A stretch of 49,987 bases of DNA from an uncultured Parabacteroides sp. (GCA_934718155.1 CAKUZF010000018.1:1-49987); one strand, 5' to 3'; shown: positions 23,200-31,965, counted from the first letter of the stretch. The notes: generated from the sequence alone by a model not told the origin. A program made the numbers and translations.

Positions 23200-24192
23200 T
23201 TATTCTTTATCCAATTTATATTTACTGATATCCATACCGAATGAAAGGTTCAAGCTCTCCAACAACTCATCCAACTCAGTCAGTGACTTCTTACCGAAGT
23301 TTCTAAACTTCAACAGGTCGTTCTTATTAAACTTAACCAACTCACCCAATGTCTCAACATCTGCGGCTTTCAAGCAATTCAAAGCACGAACTGAAAGGTC
23401 CATATCAGCCAGCTTGCTCTTAAGCAACTGACGCATATGAAGTACTTCTTCATCGAACTCTTCATTGCCTTCAGTATCAGCTGTCTCGATAGCAATCTTC
23501 TCATCTGAGAACAACATAAAATGATGAATCAGAATCTTAGCGGCCTCCTTCAAAGCATCCTTAGGATGGATGGAGCCGTCTGTTGCTATCTCAAGAACCA
23601 ATTTCTCGTAGTCCGTCTTCTGTTCAACGCGATAGTTCTCAATCGTATATTTAACATTACGAATCGGCGTATAGATTGAATCGATAGCGATAACGTTCAC
23701 CTCAGCGAGCGGATCACGATTCTCATCTGCCGGAACATAACCACGTCCCTTGTTGATGGTCAACTCCATCTTAAAGTTAGCGGTCGGATCCAAACGGCAA
23801 ATAACTAAATCAGGATTCAAAACCTCAAATCCCGAAAGTTGCTTGCTGATATCACCGGCTTTGAACACTTCCGAACCCGAAACGGCAATACTCACTTTCT
23901 CACTCTCAGTATCATCTTGAATACGCTTGAAGCGAACTTGCTTCAAATTAAGGATAATGTTCGTTACATCCTCAATCACGCCAGGGATGGTGCCAAATTC
24001 GTGCTCCACTCCGTCGATCTTGATAGAAGTAATGGCAAAACCTTCGAGAGATGACAAGAGAATACGGCGCAAAGCATTACCTATTGTAATACCGTAGCCG
24101 GGTTCCAGCGGACGGAATTCAAACTTTCCGAAGAAATTGTCCGCTTCCAACATTAATACTTTATCGGGTTTTTGAAATGCTAATATCGCCAT
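23200..24192 (-). CDS. rpoA: RNA polymerase alpha subunit
   Basis: A 330-residue subunit that nucleates RNA polymerase assembly. The N-terminal domain contains FEFRPLEPGYGITIGNALRR and the dimerisation stretch RILLSSLEGFAITSIKIDG. The C-terminal domain contains LDLSVRALNCLKAADVETLG and FRNFGKKSLTELDELL, the DNA- and activator-binding helices. The ATG at 24192 (MAILAFQKP) is chosen over an in-frame ATT three codons earlier. Between rpsD (12 bases) and rplQ (6 bases). Confidence 0.98.
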   Translation of the reverse strand: MAILAFQKPDKVLMLEADNFFGKFEFRPLEPGYGITIGNALRRILLSSLEGFAITSIKIDGVEHEFGTIPGVIEDVTNIILNLKQVRFKRIQDDTESEKVSIAVSGSEVFKAGDISKQLSGFEVLNPDLVICRLDPTANFKMELTINKGRGYVPADENRDPLAEVNVIAIDSIYTPIRNVKYTIENYRVEQKTDYEKLVLEIATDGSIHPKDALKEAAKILIHHFMLFSDEKIAIETADTEGNEEFDEEVLHMRQLLKSKLADMDLSVRALNCLKAADVETLGELVKFNKNDLLKFRNFGKKSLTELDELLESLNLSFGMDISKYKLDKE

Positions 24193-24204
24193 GGAAATCA
24201 ATTA

Positions 24205-24810
24205 TTATTTAGAATACAACTCTACGATCAACTGCTCCTTGATGTTCTCCGGAATATCCTCTCTCTCGGGCAAGTGTAAGAACTTACCGCTCATAGAAGT
24301 CTGATCCCACTCAATCCAAGGATACTTGCTGTGATTGAAACCTGCCAATGCATCAGCAATAACCTCCAAAGACTTAGATCTCTCACGAACACCGACAATC
24401 TGACCGGGTTTTACAGAATAAGAAGGGATGTTTACTACAGCGCCGTCCACTGTAATGTGACGATGAGAAACCAACTGACGAGCAGCAGCTCTTGTAGGAG
24501 CGATACCCAAGCGGTAAACAACATTGTCCAAACGACCCTCTAACAACTGAAGCAAAACAACACCAGTGATACCCTTTGAACGAGAAGCCTTCTCGAACAA
24601 GTTTCTAAACTGCTTCTCAAGCACACCGTATGTATATTTAGCCTTCTGCTTCTCACGCAACTGAATGCCGTACTCAGAAGTTTTTCTCTTACGAGAGTTA
24701 CCATGCTGTCCAGGAGGATAGTTCTTCTTAGAAAGAACTTTATCCGCACCGAATATTGCCTCGCCAAATTTACGAGCAATTCTTGTTTTAGGTCCAGTAT
24801 ATCTTGCCAT
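24205..24810 (-). CDS. rpsD: 30S ribosomal protein S4
   Basis: A 201-residue primary 16S rRNA-binding protein. MARYTGPKTRIARKFGE begins the protein; the S4 RNA-binding domain contains RLDNVVYRLGIAPTRAAARQ and LVSHRHITVDGAVVNIPSY. The zinc-type N-terminal Cys residues of some S4 proteins are absent. In E. coli S4 represses the alpha operon; the 120-base gap upstream, the second largest in the cluster, could hold a regulatory site, but I see no convincing pseudoknot. Confidence 0.98.
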   Translation of the reverse strand: MARYTGPKTRIARKFGEAIFGADKVLSKKNYPPGQHGNSRKRKTSEYGIQLREKQKAKYTYGVLEKQFRNLFEKASRSKGITGVVLLQLLEGRLDNVVYRLGIAPTRAAARQLVSHRHITVDGAVVNIPSYSVKPGQIVGVRERSKSLEVIADALAGFNHSKYPWIEWDQTSMSGKFLHLPEREDIPENIKEQLIVELYSK

Positions 24811-24930
24811 TTTGTTTTTAGTTTAAAAGTTCTGAGGAATCTGGAACTGTGCAGCCGCGATTACAGAGAGGGTAAGGTCAATATGCAATCTATTCACAAT
24901 TCCGGATCCGATTGAAAAACTATAGATTAA

Positions 24931-25320
24931 TTATACTCTTCTCTTTTTCGGAGGACGACATCCGTTGTGAGGAAGCGGAGTAACATCAATAATCTCTGTT
25001 ACCTCAATACCAGCACCGTGGATAGTTCTGATAGCAGATTCACGACCATTACCCGGACCCTTAACGTATACCTTCACCTTTCTCAAACCAAGATCATAAG
25101 CTACCTTAGCACAATCCTGAGCTGCCATCTGAGCAGCGTACGGAGTGTTCTTCTTAGAGCTTCTGAAACCCATCTTACCAGCTGACGACCAGCTGATAAC
25201 CTGTCCCTCGCTATTAGCCAAAGAGACAATGATGTTATTAAAAGAAGAATGGATATGAGCTTGACCGAAAGCGTCAACCTTTACATTTCTCTTCTTAGCT
25301 GCGACTGTTTTCTTTGCCAT
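24931..25320 (-). CDS. rpsK: 30S ribosomal protein S11
   Basis: A 129-residue platform protein. Conserved segments: AHIHSSFNNIIVSLANSEGQ, KVYVKGPGNGRESAIRTIHG and TPLPHNGCRPPKKRRV at the C-terminus. It binds helices 23 and 24 of 16S rRNA next to the mRNA exit site. 11 bases after rpsM. Confidence 0.98.
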   Translation of the reverse strand: MAKKTVAAKKRNVKVDAFGQAHIHSSFNNIIVSLANSEGQVISWSSAGKMGFRSSKKNTPYAAQMAAQDCAKVAYDLGLRKVKVYVKGPGNGRESAIRTIHGAGIEVTEIIDVTPLPHNGCRPPKKRRV

Positions 25321-25331
25321 ATTAACTCTTA

Positions 25332-25712
25332 TTATTTAGTAGCTTTTTTCTTATTTGCAACAGTTTTCTTCTTACCCTTGCGAGTACGAGCGTTGTTCTT
25401 CGTGCTCTGGCCTCTCAAAGGCAAGCCCAAACGGTGACGAACACCTCTGTAGCAACCAATATCCATCAAACGCTTGATGTTCAGCTGAACCTCTGAACGA
25501 AGGTCACCCTCTACTTTATATTCAGCGCCAATGATCTCACGAACTTTTGCAGCCTGGTCGTCAGTCCAATCCTGAACCTTAATGTCACGATCAACTCCTG
25601 CTTTATCTAAAATGGATTTCGCTGCACTGCGACCGATACCGAAGATATAGGTCAAAGCGATCTCTCCTCTTTTATTTTGTGGCAAGTCTACACCAACAAT
25701 TCTTATAGCCAT
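25332..25712 (-). CDS. rpsM: 30S ribosomal protein S13
   Basis: A 126-residue head protein that contacts L5 and P-site tRNA. MAIRIVGVDLPQNKRGEIAL opens the protein; CYRGVRHRLGLPLRGQSTK is the conserved tRNA/rRNA-contact segment, and the tail is Lys-rich. 36 bases after rpmJ. Confidence 0.98.
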   Translation of the reverse strand: MAIRIVGVDLPQNKRGEIALTYIFGIGRSAAKSILDKAGVDRDIKVQDWTDDQAAKVREIIGAEYKVEGDLRSEVQLNIKRLMDIGCYRGVRHRLGLPLRGQSTKNNARTRKGKKKTVANKKKATK

Positions 25713-25748
25713 ATTACTTACTTATATTTTTTCTGCAAAAATAATAAA

Positions 25749-25865
25749 TTATCCTTGACGTTGTTTATACTTAGGATTTTTCTTGTTAATTACGTACAAG
25801 CGACCCTTTCTTCTTACGATTTTACATTCAGGAGTACGCTTCTTCAATGATGCTCTTACTTTCAT
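25749..25865 (-). CDS. rpmJ: 50S ribosomal protein L36
   Basis: A 38-residue protein, MKVRASLKKRTPECKIVRRK followed by GRLYVINKKNPKYKQRQG. It fits between infA and rpsM in the usual place. Only one Cys remains (residue 14), so this is the zinc-free form; the classical form has three Cys and a His. Confidence 0.96.
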   Translation of the reverse strand: MKVRASLKKRTPECKIVRRKGRLYVINKKNPKYKQRQG

Positions 25866-25878
25866 ATCGTGTTTAATT

Positions 25879-26097
25879 TTATTTATATCTAAAAGCAATT
25901 CTACCTTTCGATAGATCATAAGGAGACATTTCGACTCTCACCTTATCACCCGGAAGGATCTTAATGTAATGCATTCGCATCTTTCCAGAGATGTGAGCGG
26001 TGATTTCATGTCCATTCTCCAACTCTACACGGAACATCGCATTAGACAATGCCTCAACGATGACCCCATCTTTTTCAATTGCTGCTTGTTTAGCCAT
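25879..26097 (-). CDS. infA: Translation initiation factor IF-1
   Basis: A 72-residue OB-fold (S1-like) protein that binds the A site during initiation. Conserved stretches: EKDGVIVEALSNAMFRVELE, GKMRMHYIKILPGDKV and SPYDLSKGRIAFRYK. 10 bases after map, 13 before rpmJ. Confidence 0.98.
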   Translation of the reverse strand: MAKQAAIEKDGVIVEALSNAMFRVELENGHEITAHISGKMRMHYIKILPGDKVRVEMSPYDLSKGRIAFRYK

Positions 26098-26107
26098 AAT
26101 TCAACTC

Positions 26108-26893
26108 TTAAATCGCTTTGTCACCCAAAACTTCCTCTACAAAAGCGAACGAAGATAAGATCTGTGGCCCATCAGGGCGGATAGCAATACAGTGTTCAAA
26201 ATGTGCAGAAGGCTTACGGTCTTTCGTTCGAACAGTCCAACCATCACGCTCAAAAACAACATTCTTACTACCCATGTTAATCATAGGCTCAATACAAATA
26301 CACATGCCATTGCGCAACAAAGCACCACAACCACGACGCCCGTAATTTGGAACTTCTGGATCCTCATGCATTTTACGTCCAATACCATGTCCTACCAACT
26401 CTCTAACTACCGAGTAGTTTTGAGACTCACAGTAGGTTTGAACAGCATTACTGATGTCTCCTACTCTGTGTCCTTCAATAGCACATTGAATTCCCAAGTA
26501 AAGAGACTCTTTTGTCGTCTTTAGTAATTTAACGACTTCAGGTGCGACTTCGCCCACGCAAAAAGTATAAGCTGAGTCACCAGTAAAACCATTCAGTGTA
26601 GTACCACAATCCACTGAAATGATATCACCTTCTTTTAAGATCATCTTCGAAGAAGGAATGCCATGAACAACATTTTCATTAACAGATGCACAAATAGAAT
26701 TTGGAAAACCACCATAACCAAGGAATGCGGGAGTCGCTCCATGGTCACGAATAAACGTTTCAGCAATTCTATCAAGTTCAAGCGTAGAGATACCAGGGGC
26801 AATGTGCTTAGCAAGCTCGCCAAGCGTTTTACCTACCAGTTGATTCGCCTCACGCATCAACTCTATTTCTTCGTCAGTCTTTAAGTAGATCAT
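26108..26893 (-). CDS. map: Methionine aminopeptidase, type I
   Basis: A 261-residue metalloprotease that removes initiator Met. The di-metal ligands sit in the expected contexts: VDCGTTLNGFTGDSAYTF (two Asp), GHGIGRKMHEDP (His), CICIEPMIN (Glu) and the final Glu in AHFEHCIAI. The substrate His is in NENVVHGIPSS. No N-terminal zinc finger. It directly follows secY (4 bases); adk, often found at this spot in other bacteria, is missing. Confidence 0.97.
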   Translation of the reverse strand: MIYLKTDEEIELMREANQLVGKTLGELAKHIAPGISTLELDRIAETFIRDHGATPAFLGYGGFPNSICASVNENVVHGIPSSKMILKEGDIISVDCGTTLNGFTGDSAYTFCVGEVAPEVVKLLKTTKESLYLGIQCAIEGHRVGDISNAVQTYCESQNYSVVRELVGHGIGRKMHEDPEVPNYGRRGCGALLRNGMCICIEPMINMGSKNVVFERDGWTVRTKDRKPSAHFEHCIAIRPDGPQILSSFAFVEEVLGDKAI

Positions 26894-26897
26894 AATT

Positions 26898-28235
26898 TTA
26901 AAAAGCTCCAGCGGCCGAACGACCCTTAATTCTACCAGACTTCAACAAACCGTCATAATGACGCATCAACAAATGACTCTCAACTTGCTGTAACGTATCC
27001 AACACTACACCAACCAAGATCAACAAAGATGTACCACCAAAGAATTGAGAGAACTCCATACTTACTCCAGCCATACGAGCAAAAGCAGGCAAAATAGCCA
27101 CTAATGCCAAAAAGAATGCGCCAGGCAAAGTAATTCTATCCATGATGGTGTCCAAATAATCCTTGGTATTCTTACCGGGTTTCACTCCAGGAATAAAACC
27201 ATTATTTCTCTTCAGATCATCAGACATCTGAGTAGGATTAATCGTGATAGCCGTATAGAAGTAGGTAAACACGATAATCAAGAATGCAAAAACGAAATTA
27301 TACCAAAAACCGGTATTATCCATGAATGCAGCCCAAAAACCACTCTGATCGCCCTTGCTTGAAAAACCTACGATAGAAATCGGAATAAACATAATCGCCT
27401 GAGCGAAGATGATCGGCATCACATTGGCAGCATTAACCTTTAAAGGAATATACTGACGAGCACCGCCATATTGTTTGTTACCGATTATTCTTTTCGCATA
27501 CTGCACGGGCACTTTGCGCGTTCCTTGAACCAACAAAATTGCACCTGCAATAACCAGCAAGAGGAATAACATCTCAATGAGGAACATCACCAAACCACCT
27601 GTTTTCTCACTCGTACGAGACACAAACTCTTGGAATAAAGAATGCGGCAATCGTGCGATAATACCAATCAAAATGATAAAGGAAATACCGTTACCAATAC
27701 CCTTATCAGTGATTCTTTCACCGAGCCATAAAATGAACATACTTCCAGCCGCTAAAATAATCGCAGAAGAAATCGTGAACCAAAGACCACCAGGCAAGGC
27801 AGCTCCAGAAGCACGAAGCTGAACGCTCAAGTTAACTAAGTAAGTAGGACCCTGGAATAAAAGAATCGCCACCGTTAGATAGCGAGTCCACTGATTGATT
27901 TTTCTACGACCACTCTCACCTTCTCTTTGCAACTTCTGAAAAGAGGGGACAGCGATAGCCATCAACTGAATAACAATTGATGCTGAAATGTATGGCATTA
28001 CTCCTAATGCGAAAATAGATGCGTTTGAGAAAGCACCGCCAGAGAACATATCCAACAAAGCAAGCAGACCCCCGCGAGTTTGCTCCTGCAAAGAGGTCAG
28101 AGATTGTGGATCAATACCTGGGAGAACGACAAACGTACCGAAACGGTAGATCGCCACTAACAAAAGAGTAGTGAGGATCCGATTTCTCAGATCCTCAATC
28201 TTCCAGATATTTTTTATTGTTTCAACAGCACTCAT
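26898..28235 (-). CDS. secY: Protein translocase subunit SecY
   Basis: A 445-residue integral membrane protein with ten predicted segments, the pore of the Sec translocon. Typical regions: RFGTFVVLPGIDP near the first segment, GGLLALLDMFSGGAFSNASI (plug region), ALGVMPYISASIVIQLM, GNGISFIILIGI, and GFIPGVKPGKNTKDYLD in the cytoplasmic loop. It exports the periplasmic and outer-membrane proteins seen elsewhere in the window. 3 bases after rplO. Confidence 0.98.
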   Translation of the reverse strand: MSAVETIKNIWKIEDLRNRILTTLLLVAIYRFGTFVVLPGIDPQSLTSLQEQTRGGLLALLDMFSGGAFSNASIFALGVMPYISASIVIQLMAIAVPSFQKLQREGESGRRKINQWTRYLTVAILLFQGPTYLVNLSVQLRASGAALPGGLWFTISSAIILAAGSMFILWLGERITDKGIGNGISFIILIGIIARLPHSLFQEFVSRTSEKTGGLVMFLIEMLFLLLVIAGAILLVQGTRKVPVQYAKRIIGNKQYGGARQYIPLKVNAANVMPIIFAQAIMFIPISIVGFSSKGDQSGFWAAFMDNTGFWYNFVFAFLIIVFTYFYTAITINPTQMSDDLKRNNGFIPGVKPGKNTKDYLDTIMDRITLPGAFFLALVAILPAFARMAGVSMEFSQFFGGTSLLILVGVVLDTLQQVESHLLMRHYDGLLKSGRIKGRSAAGAF

Positions 28236-28238
28236 ACC

Positions 28239-28685
28239 TTAGAGTTTAACAACAGTTCCACCTACAGCTTGGATGGCAGCCTCTGCTGTCTTCGAGAAAG
28301 CATGAGCCTCAACCTCCAGTTTCAAAGTCAAGGTACCATTACCAAGAACCTTAACCAACTGAGAAGAAGAGATAAATCCAGCTTCCTGAAGCTCTGCAAT
28401 ACCGATCTTAGACAGGTTCTTAGCCTCAGCTAAGCTCTGCAAAGTCTCAATATTAATAGCTTTGTACTCTACACGATTAATATTCTTAAAACCAAATTTA
28501 GGCAAGCGTCTTTGGATAGGCATTTGTCCACCCTCAAAACCGATCTTGTTCTTATAACCTGATCTTGACTTTGCACCTTTGTGACCTCTCGTTGAAGTTC
28601 CACCCAATCCAGAGCCTGGACCACGACCAATTCTCTTTCTGGTCTTAGTAGAACCCTCTGCTGGTCTTAAATTTGATAAGTTCAT
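28239..28685 (-). CDS. rplO: 50S ribosomal protein L15
   Basis: A 148-residue late-assembly 23S rRNA-binding protein. The Gly/Arg-rich N-terminal extension contains KRIGRGPGSGLGGTSTRGHK and GFEGGQMPIQRRLPKFGF; the globular C-terminal part follows. 26 bases after rpmD. Confidence 0.98.
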   Translation of the reverse strand: MNLSNLRPAEGSTKTRKRIGRGPGSGLGGTSTRGHKGAKSRSGYKNKIGFEGGQMPIQRRLPKFGFKNINRVEYKAINIETLQSLAEAKNLSKIGIAELQEAGFISSSQLVKVLGNGTLTLKLEVEAHAFSKTAEAAIQAVGGTVVKL

Positions 28686-28711
28686 ATCTAATAATATTAT
28701 TCGATCAAAAA

Positions 28712-28888
28712 TTATTTAACTACAGAAACCAAATGTTTCACCTTCTCAACCATACCCAAGATAGCAGGTGAATCCTCATGCTCTACGACGTGGTTCATCT
28801 TACGCAAGCCCAGAGCATCCAAGGTTCTCTTCTGGTCTTTCGGGCACTTAATTCTACTTTTTACTTGCTGAATCTTAATAGTTGCCAT
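28712..28888 (-). CDS. rpmD: 50S ribosomal protein L30
   Basis: A 58-residue protein: MATIKIQQVKSRIKCPKDQK, then RTLDALGLRKMNHVVEHEDS and a short tail. It has the L30 ferredoxin-like pattern (TLDALGLRK) and the usual place between rpsE and rplO. A strong Shine-Dalgarno GGGAGG lies 8 bases upstream of the ATG. Confidence 0.97.
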   Translation of the reverse strand: MATIKIQQVKSRIKCPKDQKRTLDALGLRKMNHVVEHEDSPAILGMVEKVKHLVSVVK

Positions 28889-28896
28889 AAAATCGT

Positions 28897-28902
28897 CCTC
28901 CC
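28897..28902 (-). promoter_or_regulatory. Shine-Dalgarno site of rpmD
   Basis: GGGAGG on the minus strand, 8 bases from the rpmD ATG. This is notable because Bacteroidetes genes seldom carry such sites. Confidence 0.7.
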
Positions 28903-28905
28903 TAA

Positions 28906-29418
28906 TTAACCTCTGAATACTTTTTCTACCGATACACCTCTATTCTGAGCCACATCAAACGGACCTCTCAATTCACCCAAAGCAGCAATTGTTGCCTTAA
29001 CCAAGTTGTGAGGATTTGAAGAGCCCTTAGATTTAGCCAAGACGTCAGTGATACCAACGCTCTCCAATACGGCACGCATTGCACCACCAGCCTTAACTCC
29101 AGTACCGTGAGATGCGGGCTTGATCAATACGCGAGCACCGCCGAACTTGGCCAACTGCTCGTGAGGGATAGTACCCTTATGTACAGGCACCTTAATCAAG
29201 TTCTTCTTAGCAGACTCTACACCCTTGGCAATAGCAGTAGTTACCTCGCTGGCCTTACCCAAACCGTAACCTACAACGCCATCCTCGTTACCTACTACAA
29301 CAATAGCAGCAAAGCTGAACGTACGTCCACCTTTAGTAACCTTGGTTACACGATTAATTGCAACCAATCTATCCTTCAACTCTAAATCGTTGGTTGATTT
29401 TACTCTGTTATTTGCCAT
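28906..29418 (-). CDS. rpsE: 30S ribosomal protein S5
   Basis: A 170-residue fidelity protein. ELKDRLVAINRVTKVTKGGR starts the double-stranded RNA-binding domain; AIVVVGNEDGVVGYGLGKA and SKGSSNPHNLVKATIAAL follow. Two starts are possible: ATG at 29418 (MANNRVK, chosen because homologs begin this way) and ATG at 29424, which would overlap the rplR stop as TAATG. Confidence 0.97.
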   Translation of the reverse strand: MANNRVKSTNDLELKDRLVAINRVTKVTKGGRTFSFAAIVVVGNEDGVVGYGLGKASEVTTAIAKGVESAKKNLIKVPVHKGTIPHEQLAKFGGARVLIKPASHGTGVKAGGAMRAVLESVGITDVLAKSKGSSNPHNLVKATIAALGELRGPFDVAQNRGVSVEKVFRG

Positions 29419-29423
29419 TGTCA

Positions 29424-29768
29424 TTAAAATTTAAGGCCGCCATTACGTGCAGCATCTGCTAATTCTTTAATTCTACCATGATACAAGTAGCCATTACGAT
29501 CAAACACTACTGCCTGAACACCAGCTTCTTGTGCGCCCTTAGCGATCAACTCACCCACCTTAGCAGCAATCTCCTTTTTCGGAGCCTTAGCCTCTAACTT
29601 CAAAGAAGAGGCAGCAGCCAAAGTCTTTCCGGTCGTATCATCGATAACCTGTGCATAGATCTGCTTATTGCTTCTAAACACAGTCAGACGAGGACGCTCT
29701 GCGGTACCAGAAATCTTACCGCGAACACCTGCCTTTATTTTTAATCTTCTTTCTAACTTCGTTGTCAT
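29424..29768 (-). CDS. rplR: 50S ribosomal protein L18
   Basis: A 114-residue 5S rRNA-binding protein. Motifs: RLKIKAGVRGKISGTAERPR, LTVFRSNKQIYAQVIDD, and the C-terminal AVVFDRNGYLYHGRIKELA. 21 bases after rplF. Confidence 0.98.
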   Translation of the reverse strand: MTTKLERRLKIKAGVRGKISGTAERPRLTVFRSNKQIYAQVIDDTTGKTLAAASSLKLEAKAPKKEIAAKVGELIAKGAQEAGVQAVVFDRNGYLYHGRIKELADAARNGGLKF

Positions 29769-29789
29769 GATAATTCAAGTTTACGTAGA

Positions 29790-30341
29790 TTACTTACCTG
29801 CTGACTTACCAGACTTTCTGCGAATCTCCTCACCAACGAACTTAATACCCTTACCCTTATAAGGCTCCGGCATTCTGAACGAACGGATCTTAGCACAAAT
29901 CTGACCCAACAATTGCTTATCTGCTGACTCAAGGATAATGAGCGGATTCTTATTTCTCTCAGACTTGGTCTCAACCTTAACCTCCTTAGGCAACTGCAAA
30001 TAGATATTGTGAGTATAACCTAAAGAAAGATCCAAAAGCTGACCTGCGTTAGATACACGATAACCAACACCAACCAACTCGAGCTCCTTTTTATAGCCCT
30101 CTGAGCAGCCCACTACCATGTTGTGGATCAACGCACGATACAAACCGTGCATAGCACGATGATTCTTATCGTCAGTCGGGCGAGTCAAATGAATAATACC
30201 GTCTTCCAAAGTAACCGTGATATCAGGATTTACCTCCTGAACAAGCTCACCCTTCGGACCTTTTACTGTTACGACGTTATCCTTAATTGTAACCGTTACA
30301 CCAGCCGGCACATGAATTGGCAATTTTCCTATTCTTGACAT
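29790..30341 (-). CDS. rplF: 50S ribosomal protein L6
   Basis: A 183-residue protein near the factor-binding site, with two tandem alpha/beta domains. MSRIGKLPIHVPAGVTVTIK opens domain 1; GVGYRVSNAGQLLDLSLGYT begins domain 2, and EPYKGKGIKFVGEEIRRKSG is the conserved C-terminal segment. A strong Shine-Dalgarno site precedes it. Confidence 0.98.
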   Translation of the reverse strand: MSRIGKLPIHVPAGVTVTIKDNVVTVKGPKGELVQEVNPDITVTLEDGIIHLTRPTDDKNHRAMHGLYRALIHNMVVGCSEGYKKELELVGVGYRVSNAGQLLDLSLGYTHNIYLQLPKEVKVETKSERNKNPLIILESADKQLLGQICAKIRSFRMPEPYKGKGIKFVGEEIRRKSGKSAGK

Positions 30342-30349
30342 TCTTCAAT

Positions 30350-30355
30350 CCTCCT
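30350..30355 (-). promoter_or_regulatory. Shine-Dalgarno site of rplF
   Basis: AGGAGG on the minus strand, 8 bases from the rplF ATG; a full consensus match. Confidence 0.7.
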
Positions 30356-30357
30356 AA

Positions 30358-30753
30358 TTAATAAACATAACATAATACCTCACCACCAATCTTCAGATCG
30401 CGAGCCTCTTTGTCAGTCATCACACCCTTAGAAGTTGAAAGAACAGCAATACCCAAACCGTTCAATACTCTCGGCATGTCTTTGTAACCAGTATACTTAC
30501 GTAAACCCGGCGTAGAAACTCTCTCAAGCTTCTTAATCGCATTAACTTTGTTTACAAGGTCATACTTCAAGGCAATCTTGATAGTGCCCTGAGGACCATC
30601 CTCTACAAACTTAAAATTAAGAATGTAGCCCTTGTCGAAAAGGATCTTAGTGATCTCTTTCTTTAAATTTGACGCCGGCACCTCTACTACTCTGTGCTTA
30701 GCCTTAATTGCGTTACGCAATCTTGTCAAATAATCTGCAATAGGATCTGTCAT
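30358..30753 (-). CDS. rpsH: 30S ribosomal protein S8
   Basis: A 131-residue central-domain organiser that binds 16S helix 21. MTDPIADYLTRLRNAIKAKH begins it; STPGLRKYTGYKDMPRVLNG and GIAVLSTSKGVMTDKEAR follow. The ATG at 30753 is the family start; the open frame extends 10 codons further upstream without similarity. In E. coli S8 represses the spc operon at the L5 message; no equivalent site was identified here. Confidence 0.98.
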   Translation of the reverse strand: MTDPIADYLTRLRNAIKAKHRVVEVPASNLKKEITKILFDKGYILNFKFVEDGPQGTIKIALKYDLVNKVNAIKKLERVSTPGLRKYTGYKDMPRVLNGLGIAVLSTSKGVMTDKEARDLKIGGEVLCYVY

Positions 30754-30811
30754 ATAATTAATAATTAAATTGATCCGGACCACCCGGACAATATTTAAAC
30801 AATAAATTCGC

Positions 30812-31081
30812 TTACCAACTTGCCTTCTTTACACCCGGAATTAAACCATTAGATGCCATTTCACGGAATTGGATACGAGAAATGCCGAACTGGCGAATGT
30901 AACCTTTCGGACGACCTGTGATCTTGCAACGATTGTGCAAACGTACAGGAGAAGCGTTCTTAGGCAATGCCTGAAGTGCTTCGTAATCGCCCTCAGCCTT
31001 CAGCTGAGCTCTCTTTGCTGCGTACTTCGCAACAAGCTTTGCTCTTTTGACCTCACGGGCCTTCATTGATTCCTTAGCCAT
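30812..31081 (-). CDS. rpsN: 30S ribosomal protein S14, zinc-free type
   Basis: An 89-residue head protein. The C-terminal half contains RCKITGRPKGYIRQFGISRI and ends LIPGVKKASW. The CxxC pairs of the zinc-binding S14 form are absent, and the length matches the longer zinc-free form. 6 bases after rplE. Confidence 0.97.
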   Translation of the reverse strand: MAKESMKAREVKRAKLVAKYAAKRAQLKAEGDYEALQALPKNASPVRLHNRCKITGRPKGYIRQFGISRIQFREMASNGLIPGVKKASW

Positions 31082-31087
31082 AACTAA

Positions 31088-31645
31088 TTAGTCTTTTTTT
31101 GCGTTTTTAAAAGGCAAACCAAACTCTCTAAGAAGAGCATAACCCTCCTCGTCAGTATTCGCTGACGTTACAAAGGTAATATTCATTCCTAATATTTTGG
31201 TAACATTATCGATATTAATTTCAGGGAAAATAATTTGCTCCTGAATACCAAGGGTATAGTTACCTCTACCATCAAACTTGCTCTCGATACCCTTGAAGTC
31301 GCGGATACGAGGAAGAGCGATACGGACGAGTCTCTCCAAGAACTCGTACATCTGCTCACGACGCAAAGTTACCATTACACCGATCGGCATCTTCTTACGC
31401 AACTTGAAGTTTGAGATATCCTTCTTAGATACTGTTGCAACCGCCTTCTGACCAGTGATAGCAGACAACTCAGCGATAGCCACGTCGATAATCTTCTTAT
31501 CTGCAGTGGCCATACCCAAACCTTGATTGATAACAATCTTCTTCAAGACAGGAACCTGCATTACAGAGTTATAGCCAAACTCCTTAGTCAATGCAGGAAC
31601 AATTCTGTCTTTATACTCTTGCTTAAGACTAGCAGTATTGCTCAT
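31088..31645 (-). CDS. rplE: 50S ribosomal protein L5
   Basis: A 185-residue 5S rRNA-binding central protuberance protein. VLKKIVINQGLGMATADKK, KLRKKMPIGVMVTLRREQMY and GRGNYTLGIQEQIIFPEI are the conserved stretches. Its ATG overlaps the rplX stop as TAATG, with GGGGAGG upstream inside rplX. Confidence 0.98.
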   Translation of the reverse strand: MSNTASLKQEYKDRIVPALTKEFGYNSVMQVPVLKKIVINQGLGMATADKKIIDVAIAELSAITGQKAVATVSKKDISNFKLRKKMPIGVMVTLRREQMYEFLERLVRIALPRIRDFKGIESKFDGRGNYTLGIQEQIIFPEINIDNVTKILGMNITFVTSANTDEEGYALLREFGLPFKNAKKD

Positions 31646-31965
31646 TATTTGATTTCCTCCCCTGATTTTTTAGAATAACGTACTAAAGCACCCTGCTCAT
31701 TTAATCTACGACCGATACGAGTAGCCTTACCAGACTGCGGGTCTACAACGTTGAGGTTAGAAATATGAATAGGAGCCTCTTTCTTCTCGATACCTCCCTG
31801 AGGATTTTTTGCACTAGGCTTGGTATGCTTTGATACCACGTTAATACCCTCTACGATTGCACGGTTAGCCTTTACCAGTACCTGCAGAACACGACCCGTC
31901 TTTCCCTTGTCGTCGCCTGCATTAACGTAAACGATATCACCTTTCTTGATATGTAACTTACTCAT
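31645..31965 (-). CDS. rplX: 50S ribosomal protein L24
   Basis: A 106-residue assembly-initiating protein with a KOW motif near the N-terminus (KKGDIVYVNAGDDKGKTGRV). VEGINVVSKHTKPSAKNPQG and the Arg/Lys-rich end follow. The stop overlaps the rplE start. Confidence 0.98.
   Translation of the reverse strand: MSKLHIKKGDIVYVNAGDDKGKTGRVLQVLVKANRAIVEGINVVSKHTKPSAKNPQGGIEKKEAPIHISNLNVVDPQSGKATRIGRRLNEQGALVRYSKKSGEEIK
31656..31662 (-). promoter_or_regulatory. Shine-Dalgarno site of rplE
   Basis: GGGGAGG on the minus strand lies 10 bases from the rplE ATG, within the last codons of rplX. Confidence 0.6.
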
